Shown here: piece by piece, positions 1-4,656 of the stretch
Layout: each line of letters opens with the position of its first letter
How positions within the stretch are numbered: the stretch's first letter is position 1
Source of the DNA: SAR86 cluster bacterium
Lineage (GTDB): Bacteria > Pseudomonadota > Gammaproteobacteria > Pseudomonadales > Azotimanducaceae
Length of the DNA stretch: 5,462 nt
Reading direction: 5' to 3'
Assembly (NCBI GenBank): GCA_013204195.1
Contig: JABMOJ010000192.1
Location: forward strand, 1-5,462
Position numbers and translations under genes: made by a program
The notes under the pieces: model-generated
What the model was told of the DNA's origin: nothing
The model's database searches: none
The model's input: the letters and a program-made list of their open reading frames with translations, nothing else

Positions 1-280
1 CGGTATTTCGCTTCGCGAAACACCTGCCAGCCAACATGTTTTCGCCTATGGCGAAATACGTGTTGCTTCTCGGTATTTCGCTTCGCGAAACACCTGCCAG
101 CCAACATGTTTTCGCCTATGGCGAAATACGTGTTGTTTCTCGGTATTTCGCTTCGCGAAACACCTGCCAGCCAACATGTTTTCGCCTATGGCGAAATACG
201 TGTTGCTTCTCGGTATTTCGCTTCGCGAAACACCTGCCAGCCAACATGTTTTCGCCTGTGGCGAAATACATGTTGTTAGT
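1..280. repeat. Tandem array of 70-bp double-hairpin repeats (4 copies, open at left edge)
   Basis: Four head-to-tail units lie at 1-70, 71-140, 141-210 and 211-280. Units 1-3 are identical except for one C-to-T change at 136. Unit 4 differs at 258 and 270 and loses the spacer after 275. Each unit holds two inverted repeats. Hairpin A (2-24 in unit 1) has a TTTCGC/GCGAAA core, loop TTC and an outer GGT/ACC clamp. Hairpin B (32-65) has a core TTTCGCC (40-46)/GGCGAAA (50-56), loop TAT and an outer CAACATGT/ACGTGTTG arm, with one bulged T at 57. Every unit therefore carries the hexamer TTTCGC or its complement four times in alternating orientation. The organisation resembles REP/BIME-type palindromic repeats, but I do not recognise the family. 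The array starts outside the window, so the copy number is a minimum. It might stabilise the 3' end of the neighbouring transcript or bind a protein; both are inference. Confidence 0.95.
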
Positions 281-911
281 CTACAGCGCGCATGAAATCC
301 ATTTTTTGCAGGTCATCATCGGGCGCGGCGATCTCGGTGATGCGTTCATCCACGTCGTCATATTCCAGGCGTAGGGCTCGAGTCATCGTCGCATGCATCT
401 CGTAGGTGCAGGTAATGTACGTCAGCTCCAGAATCGCCTCGTCAGACAGGTGGGCTTTGAGTATATCGAAGGTACCGTCAGCAACCCGACCGCCAGATAA
501 TACCAGGTCGTCAGTATAGGCCAGCACCGCGCGCTCCAACTCACTGAACAGGTCAGTGCTCTGCCAGTAGGGTATCGCGCTGATTTGTGCTTCGCTGTAG
601 CCCACCGCACGCAATGACTTGCAGTGTTGCGAGAACACGAACTGACTACCACGACTGTAGCCGGCGCGGGCCTGGCCCAATTCGCGCAATTTAGGACTGA
701 TCAGACGTTTTTTACTGCGGTAGAACTGAAAGCCGGCGACGGCGTGAGCGAAGCACTCAGGGACTAGGGCGAACACGGTCCACCAGTTGCCCGGCGTGCC
801 TGTGGCCGTGCCGGGTTCGGCGACAGGATCGCGATCGCCGAACAGAGCGTTATAGTAGGGCAGTACCGTGGCATCGGCGTCGGCGCGGGATACCTGTCTG
901 AGTCTGGGCAT
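276..911 (-). CDS. Carboxymuconolactone decarboxylase (AhpD-fold) family protein
   Basis: The 211-residue protein has a CMD/AhpD-type helical core at about residues 70-135, with the family pattern SPKLRELGQARAGYSRGSQ, then SQH at 94-96 and YSEAQI at 105-110. A C-terminal helical segment (ELTYITCTYEMHATMTRAL) is typical of long CMD-family members. Some CMD proteins decarboxylate gamma-carboxymuconolactone, AhpD is a peroxidase partner, and many are uncharacterised. His96 aligns with the conserved AhpD histidine, but the two cysteines of the CxxC pair are replaced by Ser89 and Val92. Thiol-peroxidase activity is therefore unlikely, and Cys97 beside the histidine is not in the usual position. 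The ATG is preceded by GGAG (plus-strand 919-922) at 7 nt spacing, which supports this start. The gene is divergent from the lyase gene starting at 1037. Its TAA stop (276-278) touches the last hairpin of the 70-bp array. The family assignment is firm; the substrate is unknown. Confidence 0.85.
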   Translation of the reverse strand: MPRLRQVSRADADATVLPYYNALFGDRDPVAEPGTATGTPGNWWTVFALVPECFAHAVAGFQFYRSKKRLISPKLRELGQARAGYSRGSQFVFSQHCKSLRAVGYSEAQISAIPYWQSTDLFSELERAVLAYTDDLVLSGGRVADGTFDILKAHLSDEAILELTYITCTYEMHATMTRALRLEYDDVDERITEIAAPDDDLQKMDFMRAVD

Positions 912-955
912 GGGTTTACTCCGATAATTTAGTCACATCAATAAGTTGTCGGCGA

Positions 956-968
956 AGCCCTATGGGCT
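956..968. repeat. Short palindrome between divergent genes (possible operator)
   Basis: AGCCC-TAT-GGGCT forms a perfect 5-bp inverted repeat with a 3-bp centre. It lies in the 125-bp divergent region between the CMD-family gene and the lyase gene. No regulator is encoded nearby and no convincing -35/-10 pair was found on either strand, so an operator role is only a possibility. Confidence 0.25.
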
Positions 969-1036
969 CCAAACTTCAATGTACTGCTGCCGGCGGTGTA
1001 ATGGTAGTATTCCTCCAAAGTCTTAGGGGTAAATCG

Positions 1037-1891
1037 ATGCTAAAACAACTGATGAATGATGCTGATTACCTAATGTTGCCCGGTGTTTATGATGGCCTTT
1101 CGGCCTTGATTGCGAGCCAGGCAGGTTTTAAGGCGCTGTATATGACGGGCTTTGGCGTTGCGGCTAGCCTTCTGGGCAAACCCGATATCGGCCTGGTGAC
1201 GGCAACGGAAATGGCTGAACGAGCGGCTCAGATCGTCGCGGCTGCCGGTGCTGTGCCCGTGATTGCCGATGGCGACAATGGCTATGGCGGTGAGCTGAAT
1301 GTGATGCGCCTGGTACAGGCCTATGAACGGGCCGGTGTGGCCGCAATCCAGCTTGAAGACCAAGTAATGCCGAAACGTTGTGGGCATATGGATGGTAAAT
1401 TGGTAGTTCCCATGGACGAGGCAGTGCAGAAGATCCGTGCTGCCATCGCCGCGAGAAGTAGTGCGGATTTTCTGGTCATTGCGCGTACCGATGCTCGCGC
1501 TACCAACGGCCTGGATGAGGCGTTACGCCGGGGTCACGCCATGCTCGATGCCGGGGCAGATATACTTTTTATTGAGGCGCCACAGAGCCAGGCAGAGATG
1601 CAGATCATCGCCAGCACCTTTGCTGGTGTCCCCTTGGTGGCGAACATGGTTGAAGATGGCAAGACGCCGGAGTTCGCGCCAGCGGCGCTGGCTGCCATGG
1701 GCTTTCGCTTGATTTTGAGGCCGGTATCCGCGCTGCTGTGCCATGCTCGGACTTTGCAGCTGGCCTACGGTGAGTTGGCCGCCACTGGCGCTTTGGCCTC
1801 AGACCAGCCACGGTTGGCATTTGCTGACTTCAATGAGCTGGTGGGCTTGGCGGCGTTGCAGGCGCAGGCCAAGCAATTCAGCAATAGATGA
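1037..1891 (+). CDS. Isocitrate lyase/PEP mutase superfamily enzyme (methylisocitrate lyase-like C-C lyase)
   Basis: The product is 284 aa from the ATG at 1037, the usual length for 2-methylisocitrate lyase-like proteins. This start has AGGGG at 1025-1029, 7 nt upstream. An in-frame ATG at 962 would add 25 residues unlike the family and has no good ribosome site. The fold is a TIM-barrel, with PGVYDGLSALIASQAGF near the N-terminus, a Mg2+-site motif ADGDNGYG (residues 77-84, Asp78 and Asp80), IQLEDQ (104-109), the catalytic-loop signature KRCGHM (113-118, Cys115), ARTDA (149-153) and FIEAP (178-182). Having the loop cysteine favours a lyase cleaving a 2-hydroxy/alkyl-dicarboxylate C-C bond, such as methylisocitrate or dimethylmalate, over phosphonate mutase chemistry. 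No methylcitrate synthase (prpC) is adjacent, so prpB is not assigned. The cyclase gene follows 107 bp downstream on the same strand, and the two may share a catabolic pathway. Family is confident; substrate is unresolved. Confidence 0.9.
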   Translation: MLKQLMNDADYLMLPGVYDGLSALIASQAGFKALYMTGFGVAASLLGKPDIGLVTATEMAERAAQIVAAAGAVPVIADGDNGYGGELNVMRLVQAYERAGVAAIQLEDQVMPKRCGHMDGKLVVPMDEAVQKIRAAIAARSSADFLVIARTDARATNGLDEALRRGHAMLDAGADILFIEAPQSQAEMQIIASTFAGVPLVANMVEDGKTPEFAPAALAAMGFRLILRPVSALLCHARTLQLAYGELAATGALASDQPRLAFADFNELVGLAALQAQAKQFSNR

Positions 1892-1909
1892 CGCTGGTGG
1901 CGCTGGTGG
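1892..1909. repeat. 9-bp tandem duplication just after the lyase stop codon
   Basis: CGCTGGTGG occurs twice in succession, starting one base after the TGA at 1889-1891. It is probably a slippage product. Just downstream, GCGCT (1914-1918) and AGCGC (1926-1930) flank a TGAGCTCA palindrome and are followed by a T5 run at 1934-1938. That is only a weak terminator candidate because its stem is 5 bp. Confidence 0.5.
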
Positions 1910-1940
1910 CAGGGCGCTGAGCTCAAGCGCAAGTTTTTAC

Positions 1941-1966
1941 ATTCAGTGCTTAAATTCAGCGCTTAA
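1941..1966. repeat. 13-bp tandem direct repeat upstream of the cyclase gene
   Basis: Two adjacent 13-bp copies, ATTCAGTGCTTAA (1941-1953) and ATTCAGCGCTTAA (1954-1966), differ at one position and end 32 bp before the ATG at 1999. Two direct copies in a leader could be paired regulator sites, or they could be a simple duplication. No strong sigma-70 promoter is evident around them. Confidence 0.6.
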
Positions 1967-1998
1967 ACAAATAATGACCTACTCAGAAGGACGAAAGC

Positions 1999-2775
1999 AT
2001 GGCGCGACAACTGATTGATCTGTCGATTTATCTCGAAAATGATGTGATTTCTGACCCGCCGGGTGCTGGTCCGAAGATCAACTACATAGACCATCATCAG
2101 TCAGTCAAAGGCCTGGCTTCATTCTTTCCCGGTCTGAAGGCCGAAGACCTTCCCGACGGCGAAGCTTGGGCCGTTGAGCAGATCAACCTCAGTACCCATA
2201 ACGGCACCCACCTTGATGCGCCGTACCACTTTCACTCAACGATGAATAATGGCGAGCGTTCCAGCACGATTGATGAAATCCCCCTCGACTGGTGCTTGCA
2301 GGATGGCGTGAAGCTGGATTTTCGCGATCGTGAAGACGGTTATGTCATTACCGCCAACGATGTCAAAACGGAGTTGCAGCGCATCGGTTATGAACTGCAA
2401 CCCCTGAATATTGTGGTAGTGAATACGGCAGCAGGCAAACGCTATGGCCACGAAGACTATGTTTCCGCTGGCTGCGGGATGGGGCGGGATGCCACGCTAT
2501 ATATGTTAGAGCGAGGAATTCGAGTCACGGGTACCGACGGCTGGAGCTGGGATGCCCCCTTTGTTCATACGCGAGAAAAATATCTGGCCACCGGTGATGC
2601 AAGCGTGATTTGGGAGGGCCATAAGGCCGGCCGCGAGATCGGCTATTGTCACCTAGAGAAACTCCACAACCTGGAAGTGTTACCAGACTACGGATTTATG
2701 ATTTCATGCTTTCCTCACAAAATCCGAGCTGCGTCGGCCGGTTGGACCCGGGCTGTGGCTATTATTCAGGACTAG
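1999..2775 (+). CDS. Cyclase family protein (KynB/isatin hydrolase-like metal-dependent hydrolase)
   Basis: The 258-residue protein belongs to the Cyclase family (PF04199), which includes bacterial kynurenine formamidase and isatin hydrolase. These enzymes usually use Zn2+ or Mn2+ to hydrolyse amides, lactams or ring compounds. The hallmark HxGTHxDAPxHF motif is seen at residues 67-78, with His67, His71, Asp73 and His77 as expected metal or catalytic residues. Later family features are VVVNTAAG (139-146), GTDGWSWD (178-185) and a C-terminal HLEKLHNLEVLP segment (218-229). The length exceeds KynB (about 210 aa) and is closer to the longer cyclase subfamily with an N-terminal extension. AAGGA at 1987-1991, 7 nt before the ATG, supports the start. 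It follows the lyase gene on the same strand and ends ahead of a strong hairpin. No tryptophan-degradation genes are adjacent, so a kynB assignment is not supported. Confidence 0.9.
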   Translation: MARQLIDLSIYLENDVISDPPGAGPKINYIDHHQSVKGLASFFPGLKAEDLPDGEAWAVEQINLSTHNGTHLDAPYHFHSTMNNGERSSTIDEIPLDWCLQDGVKLDFRDREDGYVITANDVKTELQRIGYELQPLNIVVVNTAAGKRYGHEDYVSAGCGMGRDATLYMLERGIRVTGTDGWSWDAPFVHTREKYLATGDASVIWEGHKAGREIGYCHLEKLHNLEVLPDYGFMISCFPHKIRAASAGWTRAVAIIQD

Positions 2776-2793
2776 CTGTTTAGCGGCGGTGGG

Positions 2794-2841
2794 CGTGCCT
2801 ACAACGAGCTAAGAAAGCGCGTTGTAGGCACGGTCTTTGTT
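2794..2841 (+). terminator. Hairpin terminator after the cyclase gene (between convergent genes)
   Basis: A perfect 13-bp stem pairs CGTGCCTACAACG (2794-2806) with CGTTGTAGGCACG (2820-2832). A further GCT/AGC pairing (2808-2810/2816-2818) closes a 5-nt loop after one mismatch. The tail TCTTTGTTTG (2834-2843) is T-rich on the plus strand only. This suits rho-independent termination of the rightward cyclase transcript. For lexA, arriving from the other side, the hairpin lacks a U-tract and may act only as a stabilising or weak bidirectional element. Confidence 0.75.
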
Positions 2842-2881
2842 TGAGACGCTTTTGTTCGGCACGTTTATCAGAGGGTTGGTC

Positions 2882-3499
2882 TTAATGCCGCAGAATGCCC
2901 ACCATCAGCCCTTCGATGCTGAAGCTTTGGTGGCGCAGATCCACCTCAATGGGCTTGTAGTCTGCATTTTCGGGCAGCAGGGTAATTAGATGTTTGCTGC
3001 GGTTTGTTTGCAAGCGCTTGACCGTAACCTCGTCTTCTACGCGGGCAACGATGATGTCGCCATTACTCACCGACTGGGTGCGATGAACGGCTAACAGGTC
3101 GCCATCGAGAATGCCGCATTCGATCATGCTGTCACCGTGGACGGTAAGCAGATAGTCTGCAGCGGGTTTGAAGAAATTCGGTGAAAGCTCACAGTAGTCT
3201 TCAATATGTTCCTGCGCCAGGATCGGGCTACCGGCGGCGACTCGGCCGACGATGGGGATGCCATTGCTCTCAGGTAATTTAATGCCTCGAGAAGTCCCGG
3301 GTATCATCTCGATAGCCCCTTTTCTGGCGAGTGCCTTGAGATGCTCCTCAGAGGCATTGGCGCTCTTGAAGCCAAGCTGACGGGCTATGTCAGCGCGTGT
3401 GGGTGGATAACCCGTCTCGTCAAGATAAGACTTGATGAACGCCAATACTTCAGCTTGTCTTGGCGTCAGCTTGGTGGGGCTTTTGAGTTCTGCTTTCAT
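2882..3499 (-). CDS. lexA: LexA, SOS-response transcriptional repressor
   Basis: This 205-residue LexA represses SOS genes as a dimer and is inactivated by RecA-stimulated self-cleavage in the cytoplasm. The N-terminal winged helix-turn-helix spans about residues 10-73, with [13 protein letters not shown] (32-44) and [15 protein letters not shown] (47-61) matching the E. coli type closely. The self-cleavage site is VAAG with the Ala89-Gly90 scissile bond. The catalytic dyad is Ser124 in GDSM and Lys161 in VTVKRL, both shifted by +5 relative to E. coli Ser119/Lys156 because of a slightly longer N-terminus. Substrate-binding and dimer segments [25 protein letters not shown] are intact. The C-terminus stops at GILRH, a few residues earlier than in E. 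coli. The ATG has AGGA (plus 3510-3513) upstream at 10 nt spacing. Two LexA operators and a good promoter lie upstream. All catalytic residues are present, so the protein should be functional. Confidence 0.98.
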   Translation of the reverse strand: MKAELKSPTKLTPRQAEVLAFIKSYLDETGYPPTRADIARQLGFKSANASEEHLKALARKGAIEMIPGTSRGIKLPESNGIPIVGRVAAGSPILAQEHIEDYCELSPNFFKPAADYLLTVHGDSMIECGILDGDLLAVHRTQSVSNGDIIVARVEDEVTVKRLQTNRSKHLITLLPENADYKPIEVDLRHQSFSIEGLMVGILRH

Positions 3500-3571
3500 C
3501 GCGGTTTTATCCTGCTCATATCGTTAATATGCCTAGTAAATGCGCGTGATGGTTCTGCGGGCATGAGTCGG

Positions 3572-3587
3572 CTGTATTTATATACAG
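3572..3587. promoter_or_regulatory. LexA box 1 (consensus SOS operator)
   Basis: CTGTATTTATATACAG is a perfect CTGT-N8-ACAG site with an AT-rich core, the gammaproteobacterial LexA consensus. It is followed by TA on the right, as in the extended E. coli consensus. It lies 72 bp upstream of the lexA start codon, just downstream of the predicted -10, where bound LexA would block initiation. It is also about 175 bp upstream of the divergent SPOR-like gene. Confidence 0.92.
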
Positions 3588-3590
3588 TAG

Positions 3591-3606
3591 CTGGGATTAT
3601 ATACAG
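3591..3606. promoter_or_regulatory. LexA box 2 (near-consensus SOS operator)
   Basis: CTGGGATTATATACAG fits CTGT-N8-ACAG with one mismatch in the left half-site. Its centre is 19 bp from box 1. Two close operators upstream of lexA also occur in E. coli, although there the centre spacing is about 21 bp. The site contains the predicted lexA -10 element (3596-3601), so occupancy would directly exclude RNA polymerase. Confidence 0.8.
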
Positions 3607-3623
3607 GTTAAATGCAATTACAA
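3596..3623 (-). promoter_or_regulatory. Sigma-70 promoter of lexA
   Basis: On the minus strand, TTGTAA (plus 3618-3623) and a perfect TATAAT (plus 3596-3601) are separated by 16 bp. The -10 sits inside LexA box 2 and box 1 lies immediately downstream, the expected architecture for an autoregulated lexA promoter. The implied leader is roughly 90 nt. Confidence 0.75.
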
Positions 3624-3762
3624 CAGGAATTTAGGCGTAGACGTTTGGTCGGTAATCGCTCTGTGATAGTCTGACGGCCTGGATTACTCTAGCGGTGTGC
3701 CGAACAGAGCGCCGAAGAGTGGATTGTTGTGCAAACTAAAATCATGCAGGGTCAAAAATATC

Positions 3763-4602
3763 ATGTCTAAAGTAGTTGGCTGGTGGAGAAATGCCCTGGT
3801 GTTATCGTTGCTACTGGTATCCGCTGGGGTGCAGGCGCTCGACAACTATTGGGTCGTCGGCAGTTTCGCTCGTGAAGGCAACGCCAGTCGCGAGGCCGAA
3901 CGGCTCGGTCGGGTAACGGGTCTCGATGTTAGCTATAAAGTTTTTCAAAGCACCGGTGCGATCTATTATCGCGTCGTGACACGGGCGTCGCTTTCGCCAG
4001 ATGCCTTGCTGGCGTTAAGGCGCGAGTTGGCGAAAACTGGCGTCACAGATCTTTGGCTAACGAGTTTGGGGGCAGAAGTGCAGTCTCCTATAGCCACTGT
4101 AGCCGAATCTCGGTCCCAGGCTGTTGTTACGGAAGCGGGCAACGCGCCCCTATCAACGGCTGACGTTGATAGGGGCGGTCGTTACTATTTGGTCGTTGAG
4201 AGCACCACAGATGTTGATGCCGCGGTGGCATTAGAATTGAAGTTAAACAAGTCCTTTGGTGGAGTCTCGAGTATGACTGTGCTGGCCGAGGGTGATGTTC
4301 AGCATCGCGTTGTTATTGGTCCAGCGACGCTTGTCGCACTGGACCCTGTGGCTGCGAGATTGCAGGAGACCGGTTATACGGGCACTTGGTTGATGCCTTA
4401 TGATTCAAGCTCCATGGCACCGTCAACTACGGAGCCCTTACTGCTTGAAGGCGCGTCACAGCGGGTAGTCGACGGCGACTCGATCCCTGGCAGCCCGAAC
4501 GACGGTCCGGCCCTCAACAACTCAGCGACAGCAACCGTTGATGCTTGTGGTCGACCCTATAATTTGGCACGGCTTACTCGAGACTGCCAATCATCGCTTT
4601 AA
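3763..4602 (+). CDS. Exported protein with two SPOR-like repeats
   Basis: The product is 279 aa from the ATG at 3763. A GTG at 3697 is in frame, but its extension would place 22 charged or unrelated residues before a clear signal peptide, so 3763 is preferred; its ribosome site CAGGG (3747-3751) is weak and about 11 nt away. Residues 1-25 form a Sec signal peptide (Arg9, a hydrophobic stretch at 11-20, likely cleavage after VQA). Two related units follow, about 28-102 (NYWVVGSF at the start, TDLWLTSL at the end) and 139-213 (RYYLVVES to TGTWLMPY). Each has the beta-alpha-beta pattern and YxVxxGSF-type opening of SPOR domains, which bind denuded septal peptidoglycan. The C-terminal 65 residues are low in structure, Ser/Pro/Asn-rich and contain two cysteines (Cys262 and Cys275). 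A perfect inverted repeat encodes the linker. The gene is divergent from lexA and 54 bp before an mscS-type gene. The SPOR assignment is by pattern only. Confidence 0.7.
   Translation: MSKVVGWWRNALVLSLLLVSAGVQALDNYWVVGSFAREGNASREAERLGRVTGLDVSYKVFQSTGAIYYRVVTRASLSPDALLALRRELAKTGVTDLWLTSLGAEVQSPIATVAESRSQAVVTEAGNAPLSTADVDRGGRYYLVVESTTDVDAAVALELKLNKSFGGVSSMTVLAEGDVQHRVVIGPATLVALDPVAARLQETGYTGTWLMPYDSSSMAPSTTEPLLLEGASQRVVDGDSIPGSPNDGPALNNSATATVDACGRPYNLARLTRDCQSSL
4145..4177. repeat. Perfect 14-bp inverted repeat inside the SPOR-like gene
   Basis: CGCCCCTATCAACG (4145-4158) and CGTTGATAGGGGCG (4164-4177) pair fully around the 5-nt loop GCTGA. The element lies wholly within the coding sequence and specifies residues 128-139 (APLSTADVDRGG) between the two SPOR-like repeats. 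It would form a very stable mRNA hairpin. No T-tract follows, so a rho-independent terminator is unlikely. Confidence 0.9.
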
Positions 4603-4656
4603 AACCATGATTTTGCCTGGCGCTGCTCGGTAAATACGTAAGACAAAGGAGCCCAA

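Noticed and set aside
1..280. CRISPR array
   Set aside because: The 70-bp units are near-identical over their full length with no unique spacers, and no cas genes are present.
1..280. Integron attC cassette sites
   Set aside because: The hairpins lack the RYYYAAC/GTTRRRY core pair and there are no cassette ORFs between units.
36..374. Plus-strand open frame of 112 codons across the 70-bp array
   Set aside because: The unit has no stop in any forward frame and 70 is not a multiple of 3, so the frame simply reads the repeat in successive phases. It overlaps the 3' end of the well-supported CMD-family gene antisense and has no convincing ribosome site.
837..849. 13-mer GCCGAACAGAGCG shared with 3699-3711
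   Set aside because: One copy lies inside the CMD-family coding sequence, there is no flanking similarity, and a single 13-bp match without symmetry is not enough to claim a site.
962..1036. Upstream ATG extending the lyase by 25 residues
   Set aside because: The extension is unlike the family N-terminus and has no good ribosome-binding site, whereas 1037 has AGGGG at 7 nt.
3645..3672. Promoter TTGGTC-16-TAGTCT for the SPOR-like gene
   Set aside because: Both hexamers match the sigma-70 consensus poorly, so I do not annotate it.
3657..3711. 8-bp inverted repeat CGCTCTGT/ACAGAGCG separated by 39 nt
   Set aside because: The short arms and long loop are compatible with chance, and the CTGT/ACAG parts are too far apart to form a LexA box.
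3697..3762. GTG start extending the SPOR-like protein by 22 residues
   Set aside because: It would bury a clear signal peptide behind a polar, Cys- and Lys-containing stretch; 3763 gives a standard Sec signal.
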